The notes: generated by a model from the sequence alone, not told the origin. DNA of 64,000 nt from Ancistrus triradiatus (GCA_025084515.1 JAJAGP010001323.1:124001-188000), one strand, 5' to 3'; counted from the stretch's first letter, positions 23,454-34,866 are shown. Numbers and translations are program-made.

Positions 23454-25032
23454 GCAAAAGTATTCGGCCCCCCTTGAACTTTTCAACCTTTTGCCACCTT
23501 TCAGACTTCAAACATAAAGATATGAAATTGTAATTTTTTGTTAAGAATCAACAACAAGTGGGACACAATCGTGAAGTGGAACGAAATTTATTGGATATTT
23601 TAAACTTTTTTTAGAAATAAAAAACTGAAAAGTGGGGCGTGCAAAATTATTCGGCCCCTTTACTTTCAGTGCAGCAAACTCACTCCAGAAGTTCTGTGAG
23701 GATCTCTGAATGATCCAGTGTTGACCTAAATGACTGATGATGATAAATAAAATCCACCTGTGTGTAATCAAGTCTCTCCGTATAAATGCACATGCTCTGT
23801 GATAGTCTCAGAGTTCTGTTTAAAGCGCAGAGAGCATCATGAAGACCAAGGAACACCCCAGGCAGGTCCGAGACACTGTTGTGGAAAGGTTTAAAGCCGG
23901 ATTTGGATACAAAAAGATTTCCCAAGCTTTAAACATCTCAAGGAGCACTGTGCAAGTGATCATATTGTAATGGAAGGAGTATCAGGCCACTGCAAATCTA
24001 CCAAGACCCGGCCGTCCCCCCAAACTTTCAGCTCAAACAAGGAGAAGACTGATCAGAGATGCAGCCAAGAGGCCCATGATCACTCTGGATGAACTGCAGA
24101 GATCTACAGCTGAGGTGGGAGACTCTGTCCATAGGACAACAATCAGTCGTACACTGCACAAATCTGGCCTTTATGGTATAGTGGCAAGAAGGAAGCCATT
24201 TCTGAAAGATATCCATAAAAAGTTTGCCACAAACCACCTGGGAGACACACCAATCATGTGGAAGAAGTTGCTCTGGTCAGACGAACTTTTTAGCCACAAT
24301 GCAAAATGTTATGTTTGGCTCATCACCCTGAACGCACCATCCCCACTATCAAACATGGTGGTGGCAGCATCATGGTTTGGACCTTCTTTTCTTCAGCAGG
24401 ACATTGTTAAAATTGATGGGAAGATGGATGGAGCCAAATACAGGACCATTCTGGAAGAAAACCTGTTGGAGTCTGCAAAAGACCTGAGACTGGAACGGAG
24501 ATTTATCTTCCAACAAGACAATGATCCAAAACATAAAGCAAAATCTACAATGGAATGGTTCACAAATAAACGTATCCAGGTGTTAGAATGGCCAAGGCAA
24601 AGTCCAGACCTGAATCCAATCGAGAATCTGTGGAAAGATCTGAAAACTGCTGTTCACAAACGCTCTCCATCCAACCTCACTGAGCTTGAGTTGTTTTACT
24701 AGGAAGAATGGGCAAAAATTTCAGTCTCTCGATGTGCAAAACTGATAAAGACATACCCCAAGCAACTTGCAGCTGTAATCGCAGCAAAAGATGGAGCTAC
24801 AAAGTATTAACACAAGGGGGCCGAATAATTTTGCATGCCCCACTTTTCAGTTTTTTATTTCTAAAAAAAGTTTAAAATATCCAATAAATTTCGTTCCACT
24901 TCACGATTGTGTCCCACTTGTTGTTGATTCTTCACAAAAAACATATCTTCACACATATCTTTATGTTTAAAGCCTGAAATGTGGCGAAAGGTTGAAAAGT
25001 TCAAGGGGGCCGAATACTTTTGCAAGGCACTG
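23454..25032 (+). mobile_element. Near-complete Tc1-like transposon (family B)
   Basis: The element is 1579 bases, bounded by TA at 23452-23453 and 25033-25034. TIRs of roughly 200 bases start CAGTGCC(T)TTGCAAAAGTATTCGGCC and match in inverted orientation through the AAACATAAAGATATG and 'aatccaataaatttcgttcc' segments. It carries one transposase gene, described separately. It is the least decayed transposon in the window. Confidence 0.9.
23839..24810 (+). pseudogene. Tc1-family transposase, lightly damaged
   Basis: Read from ATG at 23839 to TAA at 24808, the frame is 323 codons, close to the usual 340 for Tc1 transposases. N-terminal paired-like helix-turn-helix (ERFKAGFGYKKISQALNISR), GRP-type hook (LPRPGRPPK), then the DDE catalytic core: LLWSDE, FIFQQDNDPKHKAKS and the SPDLNPIENLWKDLK block, i.e. 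a DD34E-type triad. Breaks are a TAA at 23968-23970, a TAG at 24700-24702, and a small deletion after 24320 that puts a segment to about 24410 in the wrong frame. It is therefore inactive but probably young. Confidence 0.85.
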
Positions 25033-25547
25033 TAACTCCATATTGTAGTGCTTGACAAAGGTTTACCAAAGTAATCCCTTTCCCATGTGCTATTTCCCAT
25101 GTGCCTTTTCCCATGTGCTATTTCCCACCAGCTATGGAAGAATGACGGTTCTTGGTGCAGTGCCGTCAGAGGGATCAGAGATCACAGGCCTTCAGCTTAG
25201 GCCTGTGCCCTTGCTCTTTATGCAATGCAATTCCTCCAGATTCCTTGACTCGTTTAATGATATTATGCATTGTAGAGGGAAATGTATGTAAATCCCCTCT
25301 GATCTTTCTTTGAGGAACTCGTCATTACTCAGAAAGGCATCGTTACTTTGATATTGTTCTTCACACTGTATTTTATATAACACCTCAGAGCGCATAGGCC
25401 AACAGAGACAATCTTCTGAAAACTACCATGGTATAAAATATTATTCCAATTGGTTAAGGAATTAGGATAGCGATAAGCCAACACGCCATGTCATAATCAT
25501 TAGAGCTATCTATTTCAGGACCGTTAATCGAGTTCGTGCTGCAGCGC

Positions 25548-25562
25548 GTTGCTATGGTTACC
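25548..25562 (+). promoter_or_regulatory. X-box-like RFX site in tpi1 promoter
   Basis: GTTGCTATGGTTACC is close to the palindromic RFX X-box consensus GTTGCCATGGYAAC. It lies 52 bases upstream of the tpi1 ATG in a short GC-rich stretch. Function is inferred from sequence only. Confidence 0.45.
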
Positions 25563-25614
25563 TGCGGCCTGGCTTACTGCGTCGTTGGCTGCTTAGCTGA
25601 GCAGTGCTGCAGTC

Positions 25615-25732
25615 ATGGCGTCTCGACAGTTCTTCGTTGGGGGGGGAAACTGGAAAATGAAAACGGCACTAAGGAGAGCCTTGACGAGCTGATGACGACA
25701 CTGAATACAGCCAGTCTCAAACGATGAAACAG
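25615..25732 (+). pseudogene. tpi1: Frame-broken tpi1 coding exon 1
   Basis: It reads MASRQFFVGGGNWKM, with an extra Gly codon from a run of eight G, then shifts frame in a run of A and stops at TGA. The expected continuation (GTKESLDELMTTLNTASL) is present in another frame, and a further length change before 'gatgaaacag' returns the original frame at the donor. Net length is 118 bases, +3 against the 115 I expect. Two of the changes are homopolymer expansions, which favours sequencing error, but real decay cannot be excluded. Confidence 0.75.
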
Positions 25733-28700
25733 GTTACATACCGAGCAAGCGGTGCGTTTTGTGTTTCCGTTAAACGGATGTTTTTATAATAATCCAGAAA
25801 AATGTAGGTCAAGAGCCAGTATTTTTAGCCAGTTAGTAGCATGCGACCCTGTGACGCTGATGATGATGATGATGATGGAGGGACAATTATCGTTGGTTGC
25901 GTTAGGCATCATTGTGTGCGAAGAATGTGTGCTTGAAAGTTTGTGAACCCTTCAGAATTTTCTATATTTCTGCATAAATATGATCTAAAACAGCATTTAA
26001 GCAAACACAAGTCTATGTTTAGTTTGTTTAAACACAAGTTCTAAAAGTAGATAAAGAGAACCCAGTTAAACAAATGGGACAAAAATATAATACTTGGTCA
26101 TTTGTTTATTGAGGAAAATGATCCAATATTACATATTAGTGAGTGGCAAAAGTAAGAGAACCTTTGCTTTCAGTATCTGGTGTGACCCCAATGTGCAGCA
26201 ACAACTGCAACTAAACGTTTCCTCTAACGGTTGATCAGTCCTGCACACCGGCTTGGAGGAATTTTAGCCCATTCCTCCGTACAGAACAGCTTCAACTCTG
26301 GGATGTTGGTGGGTTTCCTCACATTAACTGCTCACTTCAGGTCCTTCCACAATATTTTCGATTGGATTAAGGTCAGGACTTTGACTTGGCCATTCCAAAA
26401 CATTAACTTTATTCTTCTTTAACCATTCTTTGGTAGAACAACTTGTGTGCTTAGGGTCATTGATTTGCTGCATGACCCACCTTCTCCTCAGATTCAGTCC
26501 ATGGTCAGGTGTCCTGACATTTTCCTTTAGAATTCTCTGATATACTTCAGAATTCTTTGTTCCATCAATGATGGCAAGCCATCTGGCCCAGATGCAGCAC
26601 AACAGGCCCAAACCGTGATACTAACACCACCATGTTTCACATATGGGATAAGGTTCTGGAATGCAGTGTTTTCCTTTCTCCAAACATAACACTTTTCTTT
26701 TAAACCATAAAGTTCTATTTTGGTCTCATTCCAATAGCCTTCTGGCTTGCCCATGTGATCTTTAGCCAACTGCAGACAAGCAGCAATGTTCTTTTTTGAG
26801 ATCAGTGGCTTTCTCCTTGCAACTCTGCCATGCACAACATTGTTGTTCAGTGTTCTTCTAATGGTGGACTCATGAACATTAACATTAGCCAATAGTGAGA
26901 GAGGCCTTCAGTTGCTTAGAAGTTACCCTCGGGGTCCTTTGTGACCTGGTCAACTATTACATGCTTTGCTTTTGTAGTAACCTTTGTTGGTCGACCACTC
27001 CTGGGCAGGTTAACAATAGTCTTGAATTTCCTCCATTTGTACACAATCTGTCTGAGTGTGGATTGGTGGAGTCCAAACTCTTTAGAGACGGTTTTATAAC
27101 CTTTTCCATCCTTATGAGCATCAACAACTCTTTTTCTGAGGTCCTCAGAAATCTCCTTTGTTTTGCCATGATACACTTCACAACATGTGTTGTGAAGAGC
27201 AGACTTTGATAGATCCCTGTTCTTTAAATAAAACAGGGTGCCCACTCACACCTGATTGTCATCCCATTGATTAAAACACGTGACTCTAATTTCACCTTCA
27301 AATTAACTGCTAATCCTAGAGGTTCACATACTTTTGCTACTTAGCAAAATATGTAATATTGGATCATTTTCTTCAATAAATATATAACCAAGTATAATAT
27401 TTTTGCCTCATTTGTTTAACTGGGTTCTCTTTTATCTACTTTTAGGACTTGGGTGAAAATCTGATGATGTTTTTGGTCATATTTATGCAGAAATATAGAA
27501 AATTCTAAAGGGTTCACAAAATTTCAAGCACCACAGTACAAACTATTTTAAACTAAAAAAATACATTTAAATTCTTATTCATTAACTGTTATAATGTATG
27601 TTGTTTTATATTTAAAAAATGTTTTATTTTTATTTAGTTTCAGTAAGAATGGTTCAGAAACTGTTCCCTCAATGTACCGTTGTTATACATTAAAGCTACT
27701 TGTTACTTGTGCAGAGTTGGATAACGTCCTCACCCTGCCTTGAAAAAATGGAACATTCAGTTCTTCTAGTCACATGTTTGTTCATGCCTGATCTGGAGAA
27801 ATAAATTAAAAATAGACAATAAACAAAAAAGTTAGTGCTTGATTAAACTGCGAAACCTGAGGGAAAAAACGCGTTCGTTGTTTGGTCTTCGGCCAGATGT
27901 TTCATTTTGTTCATTTTGTATGCTTTCAAGTGACCTGTTGTTGTGATGAAGGCTCTTTTCTGTTTATCTACACAGCCTTTTCAATTTTTTCATTTAAAGC
28001 TACTTTTATAAGAGTTGTAAAACTGAAAACTGAAATAAAACTCGTATACTACCAGGCTTTACTGGGATTGCAATTCCAGCACAAGACGTAGTGTGGTGTG
28101 TTCAGTTGTGTAACAGTGACCTGCATAGAAAGAGCAGGTTGTTGATTTCCACTGCACAGAGTTACTGAGACTGTGTAGCTAATTGTTAGTTTTGCATTAC
28201 CATGCCTGACTTTTGAACTTCTGTTTCGTCCACAATGTAAGGGACAGTCTTCTGTAAGAAAGAGGACAAAACAGGGATTTGTGCAGAAGTATTATTATTA
28301 TTATTATAATAACAGAAAAATTCCAAGCAAACTTTACAAATCACAGTTCTAACAAACATAGTGATGGACACTTACCAGTCGTAGAACCTGTAAGTTCTGA
28401 ATACTGCTCAGAACTTATATTAATGAATCCACAAGACCTGGCCAGGACCAGTTGCTAAATACTGTTTGGGACTTTGATTTGGGTGTGTATGGTGGAGAAG
28501 AAAACAAAATGCAGTTCCTGTCACTCTCTGGAGTTCTGAAGGAGTTACTTAGCTGATTATGTTTATTAAGTCATTATTGATTCCACAACACAATAATCTT
28601 TATATGCTGTGATTTTGTCTGCTAGAGGTGGTGTGTGGGGCCCCATCTATCTATCTGGACTATGTCAGATCCAACCTGGATCCCAAGATTGGTGTTGCAG

Positions 28701-31700
28701 CCCAAAACTGCTACAAGGTGGCCAAGGGAGCTTTCACTGGTGAGATTAGGTACGTTTTATTTATTTTGTATTTTCATTGTTCAATTTTTTGGTTCATTTA
28801 TGCTGACGTAAAAAGTAACGACTACCCTTTCTTTACCTCACTTGTGTGCTGTAGCCCAGCAATGATCATGGACTGTGGTGCTGACTGGGTGATTCTAGGC
28901 CATTCAGAAAGGAGACATGTCTTTGGTGAAAATGATGAGGTACATTTTCTTTATTCCTTGTGTGTGAGTACCTTATGATTATATGCATACAGTGGGGCAA
29001 AAAAGTATTTAGTCAGCCACTGATTGTGCAAGTTCCCCTACTTAGAAAGATGAGAGAGGTCTGTAATTTTCATCATAGGTACAATTTAACTATGAGAGAC
29101 AAAATGAGAAAGAAAATCCAGTAAATCACGTTGTAGGATTTTTTAAGAATTTAATTGTAAATCATGGTGGAAAATAAGTATTTGGTCACCCACAAACAAG
29201 CAAGATTTCTGTCTCTCACAGACCTGTACCTTCTTCTATAAGAAGCTCTTCTGTCCTCCACTCATTACCTGTATTAATGGCACCTGTTTGACCTCATTAT
29301 CTGTATAATAGAAACCTGTCCACAGGTGGCGAGTGAGACATAAGAAAAAAGGAAGAGAGAAAAGGAAACACTGGACAGCGCGCAGCTCGAAGGAGTGTAC
29401 AGGGGATTTACGCGTGCGCAGAGCGATCCCGAGCGGAGCCGAGTAAGGCGTGACCCGGTAAGGGAGAATTCAGAGAATTCTGATGAAATTATACTGATGA
29501 TGAATGTAGATGAATTGTTTCTGGTCTGTTCTTTTACTTACAGTTAGATTCATTTGTTCAGCTCACAAAACAGTTCAGTCTGTTTATGGTTGCTTCTCTT
29601 CAGCCACTGTGTAGTTGATCTGTCAAACATGGCCCACTCTGCAATTGTGTTACAAAAGACAACTTTACACTAAAGAGTCATTGAAACACACTAATTCCTA
29701 GTAGCTATTAGAAAAACCGTGACCATGCTAAACATCCTGTGTATTTAGGAGATGCTGTGTTTGTGTAGAGGTTGAGGCTCCTGCTAATCCCAGCTGTCAG
29801 TGCTTTTATACTCACTGTAATACGGGATCTCGTGCAGCTGATTGGTCAGAAGGTGGCCCATGCTCTCGAGAGTGGTTTGGGAGTGATTGCATGTATTGGT
29901 GAGAAGCTGGAGGAGAGAGAGGCGGGAAATACTGAAGAGGTGGTGTATGAGCAGACCAAAGTAATTGCAGGTAATAACTGTGTAGAGGTTATCATAACAC
30001 ATTCTATTATATTATACATGATTTTCGCAAATGTCATGGTTATTCTCCAATGTACTGTAGTTTCTTATTACTAGAACTTTTCATATATGGCTGATATGCA
30101 GATATACATAAATAAATTAATTGATTTAAGAATAAAGAGAAATAAGGCGTATCTGCCTGAGAAATAACTGCATGTCAAGTTTTGCAGCAATGCGACATTT
30201 CTATCTGGGTGCTTTATTATTTTTTGTAAATGAGTGAGTTATGTAGGTAATACATTTTGTTACGGTTTGCCTAGGTAAAAGCGAACCGTATTTAAATGGA
30301 AGGTTTTAGGACCCAAGTGCAGGGAGCTCCTGAAGGAACAAGTAATAATAAATAAATGAAATAGGGAAGTGTGTGTGGGGCTATACGCACACACTCAAAA
30401 GGAAAAATTAAGCTGCACCTGAACACACTCACAGCTGGGGTTTGAACCCTGAGTGTCTGCGTTACCAGCAAGCCATGGGGCCACTGCTGTAAGTGCACCC
30501 TCACAAAAGAACTAGTAAGCCTAAGGGCAAACACAGGCACTGCAAACAGCGGCCTCAAAAACAAAAGGTATTAATGATTATAGGTACAAAAGAGGAAAAC
30601 GAAAAGCCGCTACTAGCGCGTTAATGCGGTGTGGCGAGTGAGACATAAGAAAAAAGGAAGAGAGAAAAGGAAACACCGGACAGCGCGCAGCTCGAAGGAG
30701 TGTACAGGGGATTTACGCGTGCGCAGAGCGATCCCGAGCGGAGCCGAGTAAGGCGTGACCCGGTAAGGGAACCGATAGCCATGGGAATTCTGTCCCTTGC
30801 CTAGATGTCTATGCCCTAACTTACCTCCGGATCTCCTGATCCATACAATAACCTCTCCCCTGAAGCGGAAACGGTCTTTACCACTTTCCCTAGCCAACGG
30901 AACGAGGAAAAGGTGGACACAACGATACGCATGCGGTGTGAACGCCAAAAAGGGCGAATGGTGAGACACTTGTCTAGGCTTGGGGGTGCTCTTATATACC
31001 TGAGCCTGCAGGTGTTGCTAAAGTGGCAATCAACGGCACTAAAGACCGGTGCCTGCATGCAACAGGACCTCGGCTTGCATTGATGCTCACTTTAAACCTT
31101 ACTTTTGGAACTCGCTCATTTTGTTTTGGCTTTGGTTTGAGAATGCATTCTGTTTTGTTTGTTAGTTGTGAATCTGGGTACCAGCTTTTGCCCGTTCTGA
31201 CCCTGATTATTGCTTCTCTTGGATTTCTGATGCCAGTGTATATATTCTTCTGAGTTGCATGCATTGACTGGTGCTGTTGGCTGGTTTCTCGCCTTCCCTT
31301 TACCCTTTTTCTAATCTGCCATCTCAATCCTAGACTTCTTAACAATATTAAGAAGCTGTTAATCACATGTCACAGTGTGTCCAATCAGCAGTTTAATTGC
31401 ACATGTCCTGCTCCAGCACTAGATGCTTTAAATGAGTTAGTACAGTGATGGCTGGACACAGACCACCTCAGAATTAAGGGTATTGGCTAAAATCTGAGAG
31501 TATCTGTTTAAAGTGCTTGTCTATATGTTATGATAATTATAATGTAATGGGGTAAATAAAGTAATTTGTATGTTGAATTAATACAGGTGTTACTGAATAA
31601 AGGCATAAAAAGCTAAAATAATGTAAATATAGCTTTGAAATTTGGGTTTTTCGTGTGTGAGTTATTCTGTTTCCACTTATGACAGATACCTAAATGCTTC

Positions 31701-34234
31701 ATAGCCAAAGCAAATATCCCTAGATAGTAACTGACAAGAATGGTGTAACAGTAAAAGCCTACCAGTTATAAGTGTGTTCTTTGTGTTTGAATGCTTAAAA
31801 CTGATTTATTTTGGATTATTTCCAGAGAATGTGAGTGACTGGGATAAAGTGGTGCTGGCATATGAGCCTGTTTGGGCTATTGGCACTGGGAAAACTGCCA
31901 CACCAGAGCAGGTAGGCATGTACAGATTACATGTTGTGTGGATTTTCTAAATGAAAATGCTGCAAGTTATAATTAGATACATCTTTCTGCATATTTTAGT
32001 GATCCATTAACAAGTCAGTCTAATATGGTAGCCCACCACTACAGTGACCTGAGTTTGAGTCTTGGCAGTGCCTTCTAGCCAAGAACGGTGCCATATGTAG
32101 GCACTGCTGACTGTGCTTGAGGGAGGGGGCCAGTTGGGGGATCTTACCAAAGCGCCATAGTAGTTAGGTGCCCGCCCTGCGATGAACTGGCTTCCCGTCC
32201 AGTTTTCCCTGTGTTCTCCAAGTACAGGCACCAGAGCGCACAAAGAACACTTGTGGAAAGTGGGACACAGTGGGACTGTGGTAGCCTTGCGGTTAAGGTA
32301 CTGGACTCTTGGACCAGAAGGTCCAGGGTTCAAATCCCACCTCTGCCAAGCTGCCACTGTTGGGTCCTTGAGCAAACCCACAATTGCTTGGATTGTAGGA
32401 TTGCATCAATTGTAAGTTGCTCTGGATAAGGGTGTCTGCTAAATGCTGTAAATGTAAATGGAAAAAAATCAATTCAATTCAAACATGTCAATTACATTCT
32501 GATACCTGACAACAGTGGATCATCTTGGAATTTGCGCTAATGTTTACGTATGCCAAATTTCATGTTCAATTTTTGCATTACAGTGTTACATAGATGACTG
32601 TAGCATAAAAAGGTTGAATAAATAAAAGGCAACTTAACGTGTACAAATAACCATGACAGTTTGACAGGAAAATATCTGCTGCACTTGTATGGAAACATAA
32701 AGGCATTTTAATTGAAACTGAGTCATAATATGAAGATCAGAGCAACTGTACAGGCCAGTTAAAGTCAAGTTCCTACAGGCCACGTTCTTGGGTTGCAGGT
32801 TTTGAATGATAGAAATTGAAGTGGTATGGTGGCATCTTTTGGCAAGTATGTGCCTGTCCCTTGATAGTCGCCAGTAGTTTAGAGCTCATTTAGAATGATA
32901 TGAAATAAAAAGAGACATACCGTTTGATTTTGTTTGTCAGTTTTAAAATATTGGTTGTAATTATTTTTGTATCACATACATATAATTTTAATCACATACT
33001 ACAATACTACTACAAGTGGCTGCAATAGTGTCACATTTGGCCATACCACAGTTCCTGAAAGAAATATAGCTTCCACACTTTGTTGTGAATTCTGCTCTTA
33101 ATACTATTCATAGTGACTGTTCTCTCCTTGTTCCTTGTTTCCATAGGCTCAAGAAGTACATGAGAAGCTGCGAATATGGCTGAAAACGAATATCTCTGAG
33201 GCAGTGGCAGACTCTGTGCGCATCATCTACGGGGGTGAGTGTAGGGAAAATAGGTCATCTTTATAAACCTGCCAACTGAAAATAAAAGTGTGAAAGCTCT
33301 TTGCCAGTATGGGGGTGGACACTCATACAAAGGGATTGAACCAAACACTAACTGCACAATGGAGGTCTTACAAACAAACCCATTATCTTTAAAGTATTAC
33401 AGGTGCTGAAAAAAAACCATATTATTATATTTAATTATAATATAAATTATATGTTTATATTATTCATATTTTTAATGTCCATATTCACTATTGTACAGGG
33501 GCACCCCGGGCACGCTACAGACCCAGTTCTGGCAAGGTGAAACACTAAACAGAATCTTGCTTTCTCTTAAGTGATGGCATGCCTCATACCCTGCAGAGAC
33601 AACTCAAACCTTGCCTCGCCAGGGCATAAGGCCATTTCTGTCTATGTCCAGTTGCTGGCTTCTTGTCAGGTTCCAATCTGGGGCTTTTAATCTGTGCCCG
33701 ACATTTACATTTACAGCATTTAGCAGACGCCCTTATCCAGAGCGACTTGCAGTTGATACAAGCAGTTGTGGGTTAAGGGTCTTGCTCAAGGACCCAACAG
33801 TGGTAGCTTGGCAGAGGTGGGATTTGAACCCTGGACCTTTTGGTCCATAGTCCAGTACCTTAATCGCTAGGCAACCACAGTATATATAAATGTTATTATC
33901 CAACTTTTTGTAATCCAACATATTTTCGATTTATGGTTTCAGAAGCCCCAAGCCCAACTCTTTCAAAAAAATGTTCTCCCTTCAGCTCCCCAGTTCTCAG
34001 CCCACTGCAAGGGGTTACTAAATAAATGATATGTCAATTAGATATTTGTATTCAAACTAGTTTAACAGCATCACATCCAGTTCAACTTATTATGGTCTGC
34101 ACATTTTTCTTGTAGGCTCTGTGACTGGAGCAAACTGCAAGGACCTGGCTTCGCAACCTGATGTTGATGGCTTCTTAGTGGGTGGTGCCTCGCTTAAGCC
34201 GGAGTTTGTTGACATCATCAATGCACGGGCATAA
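25615..34234 (+). CDS. tpi1: Triosephosphate isomerase
   Basis: The enzyme interconverts dihydroxyacetone phosphate and glyceraldehyde 3-phosphate in cytosolic glycolysis. Seven coding exons: 25615-25732 (damaged), 28626-28749, 28855-28939, 29838-29970, 31826-31911, 33147-33234 and 34116-34234 (TAA). Exons 2-6 have lengths 124, 85, 133, 86 and 88, the vertebrate TPI1 pattern, and all junctions are GT..AG with consistent phase. Catalytic blocks are visible: GNWKM (Asn/Lys of the active site) in exon 1, ILGHSERRHVFGE (catalytic His), AYEPVWAIGTGKTAT (catalytic Glu and the phosphate-gripping loop 6), IIYGGSVTG and GFLVGGASLKPEFVDII. Exon 1 carries frame-breaking indels (separate entry). Exon 4 is bracketed by two nearly identical 140-base repeats. 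Teleosts have tpi1a and tpi1b; which one this is cannot be decided here. Confidence 0.92.
25857..25878. repeat. (GAT)n microsatellite
   Basis: Seven or so TGA/GAT units in tpi1 intron 1. Confidence 0.85.
25922..27536 (-). mobile_element. Tc1-like family A, full-length copy
   Basis: Inverted ends read 'gcttgaaagtttgtgaaccc...attttctatatttctgcataaatatga' and its complement ending CACCACAG before TA at 27537. It sits in tpi1 intron 1 in antisense. Other family A copies are at 2090, 20592, 22839, 37353, 44100, 49685, 53252 and 58362, making it the commonest transposon here. Confidence 0.8.
26324..27181 (-). pseudogene. Tc1-family transposase, frameshifted
   Basis: Pieces in three frames: an N-terminal helix-turn-helix (ISEDLRKRVVDAHKDGKGY) with GRPTK hook; a middle part (STIRRTLNNNVVHGRVARRK, then the ETKIELYG region where the first catalytic Asp codon is altered); and a C-terminal part (RWVMQQINDPKHTS, PSQSPDLNPIENIVEGP). 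At least two frameshifts and several substitutions make it inactive. Confidence 0.75.
28290..28308. repeat. (ATT)n microsatellite
   Basis: Short ATT run in tpi1 intron 1. Confidence 0.7.
28990..29325 (+). mobile_element. Tc1-like family D, 5' fragment
   Basis: After TA, the end CAGTGGGGCAAAAAAGTATT and the following 330 bases match the copy at 58880-59175. It stops abruptly at 'cctgtccacag', where the 140-base repeat begins. Confidence 0.75.
29326..29465. repeat. 140-base direct repeat, copy 1
   Basis: Differs from 30631-30770 at a single base that I can see. It lies 370 bases before tpi1 exon 4. GC-rich sequence with 'acgcgtgcgcagagcgatcc'; it belongs to the LTR-like element at 30258. Confidence 0.85.
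30149..30240. repeat. Dispersed repeat shared with eno2 intron
   Basis: 'tatctgcctgagaaataactgcatgtcaagttttgcag' is about 85-90% identical to 48411-48505. Family unknown. Confidence 0.6.
30258..31015. mobile_element. LTR-like element with terminal hairpin
   Basis: It starts TGTTACGGTTTGCC with a short hairpin and has the GGACCCAAGTGCAG..AGCTCC block shared with 174-499 and 2612. It holds GC-rich sequence and the second 140-base repeat. The right end is uncertain; the stretch to about 31330 also looks like retroelement leader but I found no coding domain. Confidence 0.4.
30631..30770. repeat. 140-base direct repeat, copy 2
   Basis: The second copy of the repeat at 29326-29465, in the same orientation, inside the LTR-like element. 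The pair flanks tpi1 exon 4. Confidence 0.85.
32012..32235 (+). repeat. SINE-like repeat
   Basis: 'ggtagcccaccactacagtgacctgagtttgagtcttggcagtgcc' with 'ggcttcccgtccag' is a typical fish dispersed repeat with a weak B-box. It abuts the tRNA-SINE at 32272. Confidence 0.4.
32272..32460 (+). repeat. tRNA-derived SINE
   Basis: Clear A-box-like 'gtagccttgcggttaaggt', B-box GGTTCAAATCC and a complete tail ending 'aaatgctgtaaatgtaaatg'. It lies in tpi1 intron 5. Confidence 0.75.
32461..33140. other. tpi1 intron, nothing recognised
   Basis: AT-rich intronic sequence; no exon or repeat identified. Confidence 0.4.
33700..33892 (-). repeat. tRNA-derived SINE
   Basis: Reverse-complement copy of the SINE at 32272, with 'gggatttgaaccctggacc' and 'cagcatttagcagacgcccttatcc'. 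In the last tpi1 intron. Confidence 0.75.
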
Positions 34235-34864
34235 TGTAGTCTCAATGGCTCAGAGTATACATGCATTTTCTAGGTGTTATAACTGCTTATCCGAGGCACC
34301 TCAGAGCTCAGCACAAAGGCCCTTTTACACTCAAAACGTAGGTAATTGCCATGTTACTATAATCAGTAAAGTCCTGGCTTTGCACATTTCACACATGTAC
34401 GATTCACATGGTTATTTATGGCAGTGCATTATGGGACTGTATCATTTATTAAACCAAGAATCCTCTGCACCAACAGCATACAGCTCCATTAATCAGCTTT
34501 ACACTATGCTAATGTTTCAACTTGCCAACCTGAAAGAGGTGGAAGCATGCCAGTACTGTACATGGGCACTAAAGCAATATTTTAACTCTGTAACAATGGC
34601 TATCACTGACATTCCTACCTCCGCTAAGTGTGCATAGACAAATAATGGCTTAATTTGGTGATGTTAGCAAGCTGTAGCATGTAAAGAATATGTAGATGAT
34701 GTTGATCAGCTGAATAGGTCAACACAGCAGTAGGACTGTATGTTGTGTACGTGAGTGAAATGCTACATTAAATTCCTTTCTTGTTCTTAAGAGCAGTGTC
34801 ACCAGTTGCATAGTGTTTATTTGCTTCAAGGTCAGAAACAGTGCAGACATTATGCATTTTTTTT
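34235..34864 (+). other. Probable tpi1 3' UTR and flank
   Basis: Non-repetitive sequence following the tpi1 stop. No canonical AATAAA was seen; an ATTAAA at about 34768 could serve. The polyadenylation site is unproven. Confidence 0.35.
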
Positions 34865-34866
34865 TA

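Larger units (their letters stand above)
23260..25440. mobile_element. Older DNA-repeat split by a Tc1-like insertion
   Basis: Repeat text at 23280-23453 ('ggattcggtctgaccacaatacacattttcccactgtgtg') continues after the inserted Tc1-like element at 25035-25400 ('tgcagtgccgtcagagggatcagagatcac', 'taatgatattatgcattgtagag'). Superfamily not recognised. Confidence 0.45.

Noticed and set aside
30613..31366. Open frames of 118-124 codons on the minus strand
   Set aside because: They overlap the LTR-like element and the 140-base repeat; no homology recognised.
34182..34637. 151-codon open frame after tpi1
   Set aside because: It overlaps the last tpi1 exon in another frame and the 3' UTR; no protein family features.
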